The position numbers and the translations under genes were made by a program. From positions 33,525,492-33,589,491 of the forward strand of contig CM066914.1 of the NCBI GenBank assembly GCA_033964015.1: a stretch of 64,000 nt of DNA. The letters are read 5' to 3'. This DNA is from Scolanthus callimorphus (Eukaryota; Cnidaria; Anthozoa; Actiniaria; Edwardsiidae). The notes beneath the pieces are model-generated. The model was not told where the DNA came from and ran no database searches. It saw only the letters and a list, made by a program, of their open reading frames with translations. Shown in pieces: positions 1-12,385 of this stretch. Position 1 is the first letter of the stretch. Each line of letters opens with the position of its first letter.

Positions 1-1197
1 CGCGCGTGTGAATGTACACTTTGTTATTCAAAATGGCGGATCGATTGTCGAGCTGTTTGTGGGTTTTGGGATAAATATTTGAACGTACAGTGGTGCAGGT
101 CAGGAGAAAAAGGAAACAGGAACTAGAAGAGTATTTTTGGAGATCCCTTGGTGCCTTTTTAGACGAGGAAAACAAGTCCGAGTCGGCTAACAGCTCCAGA
201 CATTCGAATGACTGTTGTTTCATCCTTCGATAACAACCAAGAACGTGAACTTAAATCTTCTGCTGGCTGATTTAGAGGCATTTTGTTCATCACAAATAAT
301 GTGCGGCGGTCTGCAGGAAAGTTTTTTCTCGCCACCTAAGGATTTTTTTATCGGCAGTCCAACTGCTGAGATCATAAAACTGTTGAGTTCATTTGCTGGA
401 TTGTTGTTCACTGAAAGAAAAGTCGCTGGCAAGACTAAAGTACAGACCAGACTATGATACTGTATGTGTACAACCCCTGTATATATTGTTCTAGAAATCC
501 TGCCTAGAAGAACATAGATAATATTTTTCCACTGTGACAGAAAATTTCACTGCCATTATTTTTTCTCATGCAATAATATTTTGTTTGTTTGTATTTGTTT
601 TTATGAATAGGGACTTCAGTGAAAAGTTAGTCACAGGGCTCAATTTTATGAATGAATTAACTCATCTGTACAGGTGTGAGATGGAGAGTACATCTTGAGA
701 ACTATGTGCAGTCAGGAGACAAACCAGAGCTTTATATATATTACCGAGAGACTTGTTCAAGCATGTCAGATGTTCCTGTGGTGTGTGACTGTAAGAAAGC
801 ATGACACTTTCATCTTGTCACACTGTGATTCACAAGACTCCTAGCTTGAGTCAAAAGCTCAGGTTTGCCTAAAGTGTCACCCTCCAATATCTTTTTTTGG
901 TGTGTTTTGAACATATGACATTAAAACTATTTTACTGTAATTTTCCAAGAGGAAAACACTAATTATCTAAACCTTTTCAGGCCCAGCTTTTTCTACTTAT
1001 ATCGCTTTTTTTTAAAAAGCCAAACAGACATGCCCATTTTTGGATATCAGGTCTAGGTTTCTGGCTTTCCTGTTTTTTTTATTGGCAGGTAGGCTACTTG
1101 CAGAGCACATAGTGGCTTGCTAGTGCAAGGTGATCACATTTCTTCAAAATGCAATTTGAAATTCCACTAGAAGAGGCCATAAGACATCATTAATTCT
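1..1197. other. Anonymous DNA, possible decayed gene
   Basis: I see no complete gene here. A short open stretch at 215-457 (80 residues) and the exon-like piece at 674-804 lie on the same strand and may be remnants of one gene, but neither has a recognisable domain. The remainder is AT-rich with no obvious repeat or RNA gene. Confidence 0.4.
674..804 (+). pseudogene. Possible terminal exon, unknown product
   Basis: An open reading frame of about 43 codons follows an acceptor-like CTGTACAG and ends in TGA at 802-804. Its residue composition looks coding: it is rich in charged residues and aromatics, with a cysteine pair shortly before the end. An in-frame stop lies about 17 bases upstream, so it can only be an exon, not a whole gene. 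The possible upstream exon is the open stretch at 215-457. I do not recognise the family. It could equally be a chance open frame or a retro-inserted fragment. Confidence 0.25.
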
Positions 1198-1398
1198 ATT
1201 GTGTGGTTCCAGAAAATATCCATTCCCCCTCACGGAAGGGTGTTGAAAAGTGACCCCCCACCCCTCTGGAATTTCCAAGGAAAAATAACGTATTTGTATG
1301 GAGATGATCAGGTAAATTTCCGTGTAGGCAAACATAAAATACCAATCTAAGGGGGGGGGGGGGGGGGGGGGCATGGATAATTTCCGGAACCACACATT
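1198..1398. mobile_element. MITE with 3-bp ATT target duplication
   Basis: Terminal inverted repeats GTGTGGTTCC and GGAACCACAC bound a non-coding body (1201-1395) flanked by ATT on both sides. A 22-base G run lies at about 1350-1371. A second copy with the same ends and the same ATT duplication is at 27343-27484. A 3-bp duplication fits PIF/Harbinger-type mobilisation; that assignment is inference. Confidence 0.75.
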
Positions 1399-4300
1399 AT
1401 GAGGATGCTTTGGTGCTGTGCTTCAAAAAAGAAATAGTCAAAGGGTTTCATTAACTTTTCCTTTGTTCGTGTGAGAATTCTGGAAGAAAATGACTGAATG
1501 AAACCTTTCACTCCTCTTCAGTGGAATCTTTTGCCCAGCACTGCATTCTTAGGAATCTGTGTGGTGTCACATACAAAGCAAGCTACTGAGCATAATTCTG
1601 GTTTAAGTTGTCGAAGGGCACATTTTATTTTTTTCAAATGTCTGCCAAGCGGTAAATTTAATTTTCGAAATCTACTTGCTGCATCACTCATTCAATTTCC
1701 TTTAGGATTAAAGTGGGATATAAGCAGAGGTGAGCCAGTCCACAGTCAACATAGAAAACACATTCTACAGAGTTGTTGATGAGGCAGTTGTCTATCCAAC
1801 TCCCAAGGAACCTCTTAAGGAATTCTATTCCACAGAAAAAAAAAATCATTGAAGATTTTATTCCAAAAAAGTCTAACAGAAAATTAAAACAAATGTGCAT
1901 GTAATGTCTTTTTTCATCATTTTTATTTATGCTTCCTACAAATGTTTACTAAAAATTGCTTGCTTATTTAATAATTTTATTACAAACTTGACAAATGTGT
2001 GGTTCACTGCCTGATACAAAAGGTGTCATGAAACTTTGTTCAAGGAAAAGGTGTATTTTAGTTTATTGTGGTTTCTTCTGTGGATACCAGAGAAGGAAAG
2101 GGGAAAAGCTCAAGGAATTATAACAGGGTCACACAATAATTTATGCAGACAGTGACTCTAGGTTCTATTATAAAGTCACTTATTTTGCAGTTCAGTTTTG
2201 GTTTGAATGCAATGAGCAAATGCTTTTAATGGTCTGTCAAGTTGTCTAATGGTTGTAGTATGAAACACAATGTTTATAATCTGATCCATGATTATCACTG
2301 AACAGTGAAAATGACCATGTGGTCATCAACAGGGTGGTCCCAGTCAAGCCTTGCATCACACAGTAACACTTGGGCTTGTATATATGTAGCAGCATTTCAC
2401 TACCCTAGTCAATCAGTGTTTATGTCGGTTAATCAGGAGTCATTTCATGAGCTGTGTGCCCTGCAGGATCCCACATGACAAGCCCAAAAGCACTGGAGGT
2501 TGCTGTTTGATCTGTCCTAATGGCCAATAACACTGTCAAGGGAGATAAAATCATATTACTATTTTATAGTGCTTAGTACTGGTGTTCAGTGCTTAAAGCT
2601 TGGCTTCCCTTCATGGAGGGATACTCCCTTACAAGAGATCTAAGGGGATAATTGCTGCCAAACAACATCCCAATTTTTCCTTCAGTAGATAGAACGGGGT
2701 ATGGTTAACAAACTTCTTTCTATAATGGGATTTAATAATGAAGGGCACATTTTTTAAAATTCCCTTGATTACATTTGATACCACTATTCCCAGAATCCTT
2801 TTTGTAGTTCCTTTTGTTTTGCTCAGTAACAGCATTACCTTGTAGCCTAAGGGAGCTCAAACTTTTCAATAACAAATCAAATTTGAAGAGCAATCTGGCA
2901 GTAGTGGTATCAAGATGTTATAAGGGGAATGTGAGTTGTAAACAATTTATATAAAGCCAAACATATACTATTGTTGACCTGCTTAGAACAGGCAAGGTCT
3001 CAGTTTGGGTACAAATCATAGAATGGGGTATCTTTTCTCATGAAAATTGTTTTTATAATGGGGTCCACATTAAATTACAGTTCACAGTGTCTATAATCCT
3101 ATAACAAGTGAGTACCCCTCCCCCTGCCCCTGGCATTACATGTATCTAGTATTTGTCACAGTTTGTTGAATATTGTTTCTCACAATTCTAATCAATTGAG
3201 GCAGACAACTTTTAAGTTGTTAAAAGATTTTAGTTTGCCTCTCAATGCCAAATGGGCCGGCACTTGCGTGTCTATTGTACTTCCTGAATTTCTTTGATAG
3301 ACAAGAATAAATATTGTACTATTGAGAAACAGAAAGCATTTCTCTGAAAAGCTTATAATATGATCAATAATTCAAGATACTTTTTAATTTTTAGCCGATG
3401 AAACTTTAGCATAAATCAGGTAGGTTTCTTGGATAACTCAAGTATTTTTAAACAACCAAGGGCTGATAGTGATGAACTCGAAACCACCTGATTCAGAGCG
3501 AGCGAGAGATGTGATATACACACCCTTCAAATACAAAAGATGCTGTATTCAGCCCTCGAATAAAAATTATAGTGAAAGGTCATATTATTTTTGATCGACT
3601 GACGGTCACGGATGAGCATTGCAGTATGAAAAATCCCGGACTGAAACTACCGAAACAACGAACTCTCGCGCGTAGTAACAAACAGCGCTTTGTTTATTTT
3701 TCGATACCATACCAACGACTAAATCACCTTAAAAAGTTAAAAATATATAAAATCGCTATTCCTTTATGCCTCACCTTTTCTCCTCGGGGTGTAGACTTTT
3801 ACTAAGATTCAATTTTCACTCTCTTTGTCTCTCAGCAGCTCCATCTTTTCTTTTTCATCTTCGCACGTGTACCACCACTGTTATTGTCTTCCAAACCCAT
3901 TTGTACAAAGACAAACCGTCATTTTTGCCGGGTTCTGGCCATATTTTAAAGCAAAGTGGCTTTTTAAAAACTCAAAAATGAGCCTTCGCGGAAACATATC
4001 GAGAAAACCAAAACCATACGATTGTAGAACAACAAGTGAACTTTAAGTAAATGTCAATTTCAACGTTTCAAAGATAACACTCAAAACGGTATTAACTGCA
4101 CAGAAATACCGTTTTTTTCTCTTTCAGGTCTTCGACATCAAAACTCGAGAAAACAACCAAATTGAAAAAATTAAAAACAAGCGCGCGAAAGCCCTACAAA
4201 GATGCTGAAGGTCTCGTTTGAAAGCTCTTCCTTCCTTCTTTCCGATTGTCAAATCAAGATGGCGATCAATGACATAATAAACCCGTGGGAGGAGGTGAAA

Positions 4301-4412
4301 GTGGGGCTGTCAAACTTAATGTATTTAGTTACCAGTCTCCCCAAAAATAACCTCACGGCCAAAATGGCGACTGGTGACAAAAGATGGTGCCGATTTCCGC
4401 GCGCTTTGTGCC
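1399..4412. other. About 3 kb without a supported gene
   Basis: Only short open frames with no recognisable domain. The interval 3480-4400 is richer in CpG and contains ATGGCG-type contexts, which could mark a decayed promoter, but I can support no exon. Confidence 0.5.
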
Positions 4413-5141
4413 CTACGTGGATCTTGTTTGCACCTCCATATCCCTGACTGGTGCGACTGGTGCGCTGGTGCGATGCAGCAAACTATGGTGTTTAGTTTTC
4501 CTTTCACAGCCCTCGACTTCACATTGCACTTTCCTCCTGCACTTATGAGCCAGATGTTTGTCACCTAAACACCTGAAACAAGCCCCTTTACTCATGACTT
4601 CAGACTTCCGTTTTTCCAGCGTCATCCCTTTGAAGACCGAACAGTTTTCTGGGTAGTGTGACCCTTTTTTACACACCCAACACACTCTCTTGGGTTTATT
4701 TCCATCATTATGATCCGCTGTGTTGGCATCCTGTGTGCCAATTCCAGTCAATTTCTTAGTGCTCTGACTCGAGCTCTGGCTCTGCTCCACACACTTGATA
4801 TTGCTAACAGCTTTCTCAGCAATGCAAACCCTCTTGCGCAACCATTCACAAAACACTATGAGATCCGTTCCCATTCCTTTCTCTTCTTTGTATTTCGTCC
4901 ACGCAAAAACCGTATCCAATGGCAGTTTAGAAAGCACAATTTTCAATCTCCTTGGATCATCCAAATGCTTGACCTTGTCGGGCCCCATTGCCTCCACAAT
5001 AAGGGCATGCGCTTGCAACTCGTCATAAAACTTCCTCAACCCTTTTATGTCCTTCGCAGATACCTTTGCTAAATTCTCGATAGCACTTAAATGAATCTCT
5101 TCTAGCTCTTCTTCCGATCCAAACCTATTCTCCAGTGCCTT
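4413..5141 (-). pseudogene. BEL/Pao gag, C-terminal half with two zinc knuckles (element BEL-1)
   Basis: The open frame runs from 5141 down to a stop at 4413, with an in-frame stop (5142-5144) just upstream at the insertion junction. It shows the Pao-type gag helical region followed by two CCHC zinc knuckles of the form C-x2-C-x4-H-x4-C (CWVCKKGSHYPENC and CFRCLGDKHLAHKC), which bind nucleic acid in gag proteins. Protease and reverse transcriptase should follow at lower coordinates, but nothing of the kind is found below 4413, so pol is missing. The N-terminal half of the same gag type lies on the same strand at 16600-17315, separated by about 11 kb of inserted elements. The gene is therefore an interrupted, truncated pseudogene. 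Confidence 0.8.
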
Positions 5142-5158
5142 TTATAGCGGAGCTCCTT

Positions 5159-5179
5159 GCGGCGGCCGAAGGCCGCCGC
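5159..5179. repeat. GC-rich perfect hairpin near the left end
   Basis: GCGGCGGCC and GGCCGCCGC form a 9-bp perfect stem with a GAA loop just inside the AGCGGAGCTCC terminus. It is followed by GCGGAGCACC, a variant of the terminal motif. Subterminal hairpins of this sort are common in non-autonomous elements. Confidence 0.7.
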
Positions 5180-5489
5180 AAAGCGGAGCACCATACCTAA
5201 GAAAACAGCGTCAAAAACTGCAAATATAGTATTGGGTACCCTGTGTGAGTTTATTGAGTAACCTGGGGAAATTGCTAGGGGGCGATCCGATTTTTGGACG
5301 TCTCAGGAAGCCCCGGATTTTGTACGTGTTCCTGAAGCCTGACGTCACAATAGCGTCCCGGATGTTGTACGTGTTCCTGAAGCCTGACGTCACAATAGCG
5401 TCAAACATGCTCAACTAACGGGGGGAGGGGCGCGTTGAGTGCTCAACTAACGGGAGAGGGGCGCGTTGTCAGGGGGGGGGGGGGTGTTG

Positions 5490-6523
5490 ATGTTCACGTG
5501 AAAGCTAAAATCGCAGGCACAAAAAGGGCTGCTAGCGGCTGAAAAAACGACCTACAATAATTATTCAAAGGAGAAATGCCCGAAGAAGAAAAGAAGAAGC
5601 CATGGAATCCAAAGATTTGGTAGAATGGGGAATAATAATCAAGTTGGAGTATTTTCTTTGCCGGCTTGCTCCTGAAATTCTTCCTTCCAGTCGGAGTTTC
5701 AATCAAGGCCGACAAAATGAAAAAGACAGCTAACTGCAGAACCGTGCTATCACTTGCACCTCAAATGATAAAAATACGCGAAGAGGAAGCGGAAATAAAC
5801 TGGAAACAAGTTTCAAAGTTTCTATTGACAAACGTCTTTGTTCATGACCACCACGTGACCCGAAGCGGCAAGATTAGTGAAAGTAAAGTTGTGTAGTTGT
5901 GTTCCTACATCACACGATAGCCTGCTCTGTTTGTTTTCGAGAGGAGTCGTTTTCACGAGGAAAAATTACAGGCTGCAATTCTATTTAATTAGACATATGT
6001 TCTACTTCTCCACTGAATGCGAAAGTGTCAGGACTATAGCTGAATTCACAGGAACTGAAAACGTTTGTCACGAGTTACAGTACAACAACAATGGCGCCCA
6101 AATTCAAGCGCGGGAGTTTTCGTGTTTTGCCGTGTTTTGTGGGTTCTTCAGCTCCCTAAAGACATAATAGCTTTGAAAGTCACGGATATAATGGCTGCGG
6201 TGTTGATTGGAAACTCACTGTTCGCTGGAGTTGGACAAACATTCAGTATGAAGTGGATTAAACTGCAAGCTCTTGGGTAAGAATGTTTTTTTGTTTTATG
6301 AGAAATATTTTCTCTGACTAGACGATCTCTTCAGGGATTTGATTCCTCGGCCGTACGATTTAGAAAAGATGATCATAGACTTTCAACTGTGTTTTGGCCA
6401 TTCATTGAATTACAGAATTGATTACTTTAAATATTCTATCTATTGACAGCTATCTATTATTAAGTTATTTCTTGAAAATTTTCTACCTGTGTTTCAATTT
6501 GTTTTGGATTCTCCGTGAGTAAA
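5490..6523. other. Unresolved stretch inside the composite insertion
   Basis: Several short open frames on both strands, none with a domain. A candidate first exon at 6191-6276 is listed separately. Confidence 0.4.
6191..6276 (+). CDS. Possible first exon, unknown product
   Basis: ATG at 6191 opens a 28-codon frame that runs into a consensus donor, GG followed by GTAAGA at 6277. No partner exon is identified downstream. I do not recognise the residues. It may be the first exon of a lost element gene or chance. Confidence 0.2.
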
Positions 6524-7049
6524 ATGCACTAGTCAAAAACCCTCACCCCTAGGGACCCAGGGAAGGGTGGCGTTATCGTGGGGGTTTAAAGCATTTTAAA
6601 ACAAGAGTCTGTTCAGAGTGGGTGGTGGATTTGACTGGTTTTGATTCTGGAAAGTGTCCCCACCCCCCGGGGAATGTTTATTTGCTTTCAAATAAATTAT
6701 TTCGGTCAATTCTTTCAATTTGATTTTGGCCATGCAAATCTACATGTTAGCTACGATGCAATTCATTGGAATATTCGATTTTAATGCATTTTTCTGTACT
6801 TGCATCCCTTGTTTCATTTCGGACACCACACTAGCTGAGGCCCACTCCCCTTTGACAATCATAGAAAGGTGTGTTCTTTCTTTGATGCTTGCAAGAAAAG
6901 GGTGATTTCGGAGGCCCCAAGGGTAGGGGAATTTCACAGGAATTTCCTCCCGATGGAGTGGGGACTTAAACAGCTTTTGTTCAGGGGTAAAATCAAATCC
7001 CCAACCCTTCCCCAGGTCCCTAGGGGTGGGTTTCAATTGACTAGTGCAT
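6524..7049. mobile_element. MITE, 526 bp, imperfect long TIRs
   Basis: Ends ATGCACTAGTCAA (6524 onward) and TTGACTAGTGCAT (7037-7049). The inverted similarity extends inward for roughly 45 bases on each side through CCCTAGGGACC-type sequence. No coding capacity is seen. Confidence 0.65.
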
Positions 7050-7820
7050 AACTGGTTTGTCCCCAGCCAAATATAAGTTAAATGTTATGCATCAATTATA
7101 TTTTCCTTGCTCAAAGGAAATTCAGCAGAGTGCACAAAACGTTTTCCCATTTCTGTTGGATCAGAATAAAGAGAGCCTCTGTTATATGTTTCTGCCGTAG
7201 TTTCATTGTTTTCACCTCTTTCAAAAACCCAATAGAAGTATCTTGATCCAAGTTTTTCAAACTTTTCTCAGGGGGAGCATGCCCCCTCAAACAGAAATTA
7301 TTTTGTTTTTCTGTCTCATTTCTATTTTCTCTCCCATATTCTACTTTGTTCCACCCATAATATGGAGTTATGTATTTGGAACACTTTGGACTTTGCGGCC
7401 TTCTGCTTAACACCCGTATGGCCAGGAGTAGTGTCTGGTCCAATATCTTTTGAAGGGTCTGCATGCCAGTATAGTAACTTGTGTTATTTCCATTATGAAA
7501 TCTAGATGGCAACCTGTTTCAATATACAGCTGAGGGTTTTATAGAATTGGGTCGACATAGAGTTTCATTGTAGTACTCCAGGGTGGAGAACTTTGACATT
7601 ATATTTCTCCGTTTTTCATTTTGTTGTTCATGGCATACATTTAATTTCCAAAATAGACCAAAATCAAGGAAGTGATTCTAAGTGTTTCAGTAACTGGATT
7701 TTTGGCCACTTTGCCAAAATTGCCCAGAATCCTGGTAAAATCTCTCCTGGTAAAATGTCTCTGTCAGATAATGCAGTTTTTCCACTGAGGAATAAATATT
7801 GTCCTGAATAAATCATGAAA

Positions 7821-8810
7821 GTTATTGTGTCCCCTGGTTATTGTGTCCCCCAGCTGACCCCCAGCCAGTAATCCTCGTTGAGAGGGGTAGGCTGTATTGG
7901 AAAAAGTAAAGTCCCCCCCCCCCCCCTGCCAAGAAGGGCGTTGAAAAGTGACCCCCACCACAGTATTTGTATGGAAAAGAGCAGGGAGCATGCTAATTCT
8001 GACTGTAAGCCGTGGGACATGTGCGAAGCAATAAAATAAATCAAGCCAATCAAGCAATCAAATTTATTTGAAAATTTAATCATTACAAAATTTGAAACTG
8101 CAAACGTTTTTAGGGTTGAAAATATTACCAAATATTTTAGGGGGATATTTTTCGGATATTTTGCAGGGATACAGCTGAGGCACCAAATGAGGCAAGATAT
8201 GGGGATTAGGGGATATTTTGGTCCCCAGACTTGCCTCTAGACAATCCCTCTGTGTTGAAATCAAACAATTCACTTGTGACCGAGACAACTCTGGGCTGAG
8301 AGATATGGTATTTGTTATTGTGTCCCCTGGTTATTGTGTCCCCCAGCTGACCCCCAGCCAGTAATCCTCGTTGAGAGGGGTAGGCTGTATTGGAAAAAGT
8401 AAAAAAGTAAGTCCCCTCCCCCTGCCGAGAAGGGCATTGAAAAGTGACCCCCACCCCAGTATTTGTATGGAAAAGAGCAGGGAGCATGCTAATTCTAACT
8501 GTAAGCCGTGGGACATGTGCCAAGCAATAAAATAAATCAAGCCAATCAAGCAATCAAATTTATTTGAAAATTTAATCATTACAAAATTTGAAACTGCTAA
8601 CTTTTTTAGGGTTGAAAATATTACCAATTATTTTAGGGGGATATTTTTCGGATATTTTGCAGGGATACAGCTGAGACACCAAATGAGGCAAGATATGGGG
8701 ATTAGGGGATATTTTGGTCCCCAGACTTGCCTCTAGACAATCCCTCTGTGTTGAAATCAAACAATTCACTTGTGACCGAGACAACTCTGGGCTGAGAGAT
8801 ATGGTATTTG
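7821..8810. repeat. Tandem duplication, two 493-bp copies
   Basis: Copy 1 (7821-8313) and copy 2 (8314-8810) are head-to-tail and nearly identical. They differ mainly in a C-run (about 7913-7926), a short insertion at 8401-8410 and scattered substitutions. Open frames on the minus strand in each copy are parallel only because the DNA is duplicated; they contain no domain. The unit carries a GTTGAAAAGTGACCCCC segment also seen in the MITE at 1198-1398. Confidence 0.85.
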
Positions 8811-8879
8811 TTTAGGGACAGCATAAAACTGTATATCTCAGGGGTCATATGAGTCAAGAAATAGGACAGGGCAATGCTT

Positions 8880-9195
8880 GTTAGGGGCTGCTGTGAGGTC
8901 TAACAGCCCTATCAGTCTCAAACGGCATAGGGCTGCTATTAGGGACAAAGCTGGGAGGAAGCATTCCTTACTCCCACCTCTAAGAGGCAGGGCACATAAT
9001 GATCAACACCTACAGCCCTAACAGCCCTTACAGCCCTGGCTGGCCTGACAACCCTAACAGCCAACAAACCTAACAGCCTAACAAACCTAACAGTCCTAAA
9101 CAGCAGAGAGGAAGCATTCCTAATAGGCAGGGCACATATTATGATCAACACCTAACAGCCCTCTGTTAGGGCTGTTAGAGCTGTTAAGACTGTTT
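8880..9195. repeat. Degenerate CCTAACAG/CTGTTAGG tandem array
   Basis: Many imperfect repetitions of ACAGCCCTAAC and CCTAACAGCC. An inverted, shorter version is at 11520-11680. This is not a telomere repeat: the unit is 7-10 bases and interrupted. Confidence 0.7.
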
Positions 9196-10046
9196 AGTCC
9201 GTGGGCCAGGAATCGAAACCCTCCCCCCCCTCGGGGATTTTTGCTGACATATAACATTCGAAAGCTTAGGTCGAGGGTAGTCCAAAACCGGTTGTTCGCA
9301 CTTTTGAAGTGGAAGCGTTTAGGAGTTACGGTGCATTTTACATTTGGGCTTCAAAACCACAGGGTACCCGCGTCGGGGATAGCGAAAAATACAAATAAAA
9401 TGCTTGTATTCCATTCAAAACTCAACATATTGTGCAGCTGGTCACGAAATAGCCTTTAAGGCATGATTACGTTGAAAACGTGTGCATAAAAGCATTAAAA
9501 TAGGTGATTTGGGCAACAGTGTATTCCACAGGATACCCGCGTCGCGCGGTTTTAACAATTCGAAATGCGAATTTTATAGCTTGAGTAACAGGCGGAAATC
9601 TATTTTTCTGTCAGAAAATGAGAGGAAAAACAACAACAAATGGTTAGCTCAATATTTTGTCGTAGAAATGTCTCCAAAGGATAACCATGTCTAGCGGAAA
9701 TATGAGGAAATCCGTTGTTTTCCTAATAACTGTTTTGTGGTTGCTGTAAAGGAAAAATAGAGTTTTACATTATGCGAAAACACTACTTGTACTGTACTTG
9801 TTGTTACTATGTCTGCAAAATGTCATGAAATACTAAGCTATGGCTCATAGCCCTCACGTTCCGACTAGTGCACTTTTGGAATCGCCGTAGAAATATACGG
9901 AGCTTGTAGCCATCAGCCATCCGAGGGAATTCGTAACGAAGTGCTTTTGGACTTTACGAGGCGCGAAACTACTAATTACCTACTTACATACACTTCACTC
10001 TGTATATAAGGGACCAGCAAAACATATTAATGACTCGGATGAGAAC

Positions 10047-10301
10047 TTAAAGGGGCTCTCGCACGTTCGTTAGCAACTTCTCTGACACGAAAATAGCTCA
10101 TATCGCAATCCAGTTTCATCCTCTTGATAATAGGTCAAAACAACCTAGAATTGCATTTGTCTAACACTTGAAATGTTTTTCTATAAATCTGGAGGATCAT
10201 TTTGACTACTACGGGCAAATGTACATGTGTTTTCACGGTTACAATTTTCATTATTTTATGTCCACGGTGGACAAATATTAAGCGTGCGAGAGCCCCTTTA
10301 A
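10047..10301. mobile_element. TTAA-flanked MITE, 255 bp
   Basis: TTAA followed by AGGGGCTCTCGCACG at the left and CGTGCGAGAGCCCCT followed by TTAA at the right (ending 10301). The inverted repeat is perfect for 15 bases and lies inside a perfect TTAA target duplication, as made by piggyBac or Kolobok transposases. There is no coding sequence. Confidence 0.85.
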
Positions 10302-10655
10302 CACGCTAAGCAATCCAAAAGTAAAGCACCCAGCAGCATAACCACGTTAAAATCTCCAAAAAAGTTGTATAGCACAACAGGCGCGAATTTCCCGTCAGCG
10401 ACGCACGCCATAGCAAAATTTAGCGCAACTACGTTTTACTTTATGGTGCACGAGCTGCATTATTTTAGAAACAAAGACACGCAAGTGCGCACTAGCACTG
10501 GTAAGCAGATAGCTCACTACTTTCCTACTATAGTCTATAAGTCACAATTCTAATATCAATCCCAGCAAATTGAAGAGCCTGAGGATACTCGGCAGAAAGG
10601 ATTATTTTCCGTACTACGGCATAGAATTAAAACAAATGCCAAAGGCATATTACTC

Positions 10656-10727
10656 TGCGAGCAGTGGTTTCCTCCTTTCTTCGGCCCCGGCGGCAAGCGA
10701 AGATAGGAGGATACCACTGCTCGCAGG
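10656..10727. repeat. Hairpin, about 29-bp arms
   Basis: The left arm begins CTGCGAGCAGTGG and the right arm ends CCACTGCTCGCAG. The arms are imperfectly paired across a short GC-rich loop (CCCCGGCGG). Probably the terminal hairpin of a decayed element. Confidence 0.65.
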
Positions 10728-11847
10728 GTACAAAGCATAATGCCAAACTGTTGTATTTCACTATTCCGTGAACAGATGGTAATTATATTTCTTTGAAAGC
10801 TATCACCGCTACCACTTACCTCCGGGAGGACCCTGGCTAAGACACTAACGTGAAGCTATCCACGCACATAATGCTCAAATTCAAATCTAGCGATTACACG
10901 CGAGAAGACTGCAAAAAGGCGAAGCAACACCGCCTTGTCTGTCGTGGAAAGTGCGGCGATCCCAGAGCCCGAAAATGCTCTGATACATCAGTTAACAAGA
11001 ACAAACATGGATGGCATCAAGAGCTCATAATTATGAGCTCTTGATGGCATAATATGCCGCAAAGCACACATATTCGTTTACTACTGATAAAACACTATTT
11101 TGTACATATCTGGGAGAGGAAACGTGTGAAAATCGTGTAGGGCCAGACACTTTTTGTGACTGTTTTCAAAATTATGAGACGTGGGTACCCTGTGCTTTTT
11201 ATTGAACGAATTTCCTACTTTTAATGCTTTTATAAGAGTTTTTCTAGCAAAATAGCGGATTTAGGCTGTTATTAGGCAAAAGGTGCGATATCGAGTGTTT
11301 TTGATGTAACACAGGGGATTTTATTTGTGTTTTTCGCTATTCTCGACGCGGGTACCCTGTGGTTTTGAAGCCCAAATGTAAAATGCGCCGTAACTCCTAA
11401 ACGCTTCCACTTCGAAAGTGCGAACAACCGGTTTTGGACTACCCTCGGCCTAAGCTTTCGAATGATATATGTTAGCAAAAATCCCCGAGGGGGGGGAGGG
11501 TTTCGACTCCTGGCCCACGGACTAGTTAGGGCTGTTAGTTCTGTAAGTGGTGTTAGGGTTGTTGTGTTTATCATAATTTGTGCCACAGGTCTTTTAAGAG
11601 GTGGGAGTAAGGAATGTTTTCTCAATGCTGGTTTGGCTGTTAGGTCTGTTAGGCCTATAAACAGCCCTAACTAGAATTTCCCTGTCCTATTCCTTGACAG
11701 GTCAGGGGTTGGGCCAACTTTCTTGATTGTGGGTGCCGCATGTGTTAGCCACAACACCAAGATATCTTGCATTTTTTTTTGCTCATGTGAAACAGGTGCC
11801 AGTTTTGTCCCTACCCCAAAGTTGTCCCAGGGTCTTCTACATCGTTT

Positions 11848-12003
11848 TTCAAAATGGTGGTTGACTCGGGAGAAGACCCTGGGGGAGGCTGAGTCACATG
11901 ACCATTTCACAACAAAGGACAACCTAGTTCCCATGTTTCCAAACAGTGGTCATGTGACTCAGCCTCCCCAGGGTTTTCTACTCGACCAACCGCCATCTTG
12001 AAA
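11848..12003. mobile_element. Foldback MITE, about 156 bp
   Basis: Arms at 11848-11903 and 11946-12003 are inverted copies: TTCAAAATGGTGGTTG pairs with CAACCGCCATCTTGAA, and GAGGCTGAGTCACATGACCA pairs with its complement. Imperfect outer similarity (CCAGGGTCTTCTAC and its inverse) may extend it to about 11822-12031. Confidence 0.7.
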
Positions 12004-12385
12004 ATTACCCACAAGACCCTGGGGACGAGGTTGGTATCTCGCCTCATGTGAACAAGCCCTACGGGTGTCTACATTTTTATTAGTTGAGTTGTCCTCATGC
12101 TTTTGTGTTTTGTATAAGGCAGAAAGGCAATAATATTAGTCTAAATATAATAAATGTATTTTTGATACTACAATTATCTACTACCATCTTTTATTCCTTA
12201 TAATAGTTGGGAGCTCCGCTTTTAGGCAGTGCCTAAATCTATATATTATAAGAGGATATGACTTTCCATCAAAAGGAAACCCTTTAATACAATCCATCGC
12301 CGGTCCCGAAAGGTGATTACATACATACATAACATTTATTTAAACACGGTAAAATCATCAGTCGTACAGATAACAAATAAAAAAG

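Larger units (their letters stand above)
8840..11700. mobile_element. Non-coding element with long (about 700 bp) inverted repeats
   Basis: The left arm, about 8840-9570, reappears inverted at about 11150-11700 with high identity. The shared blocks include a CCTAACAGCC-rich array, a C-run beside CTCGGGGATTTTTGCT, GTCCAAAACCGGTTGTTCGC and ACCACAGGGTACCCGCGTCG. The arms differ in the copy number of the CCTAACAG array. The 1.6 kb between them holds a separate TTAA MITE and a hairpin, and no long open frame. It could be a non-autonomous long-TIR transposon or an inverted segmental duplication. Confidence 0.6.
5146..12220. mobile_element. TIR-bounded composite insertion in the BEL-1 gag
   Basis: The left edge reads AGCGGAGCTCC (5146-5156) and the right edge GGAGCTCCGCT (12210-12220), an 11-bp perfect inverted repeat. 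TTTA-like bases flank both sides, so a short target duplication is possible. The left end sits exactly where the gag frame breaks. I found no transposase inside. The interior is a collection of smaller nested repeats (6524-7049, 7821-8810, 8840-11700). It is either a non-autonomous element enlarged by later insertions, or two separate ends of the same family. Confidence 0.5.

Noticed and set aside
7764..8784. Paired minus-strand open frames of 70-115 codons
   Set aside because: Both copies arise from a 493-bp DNA duplication; no domain and poor coding composition.
8880..9195. Interstitial telomere repeat
   Set aside because: The unit is CCTAACAG-like and irregular, not a run of CCCTAA; it sits in the inverted arms of an element.
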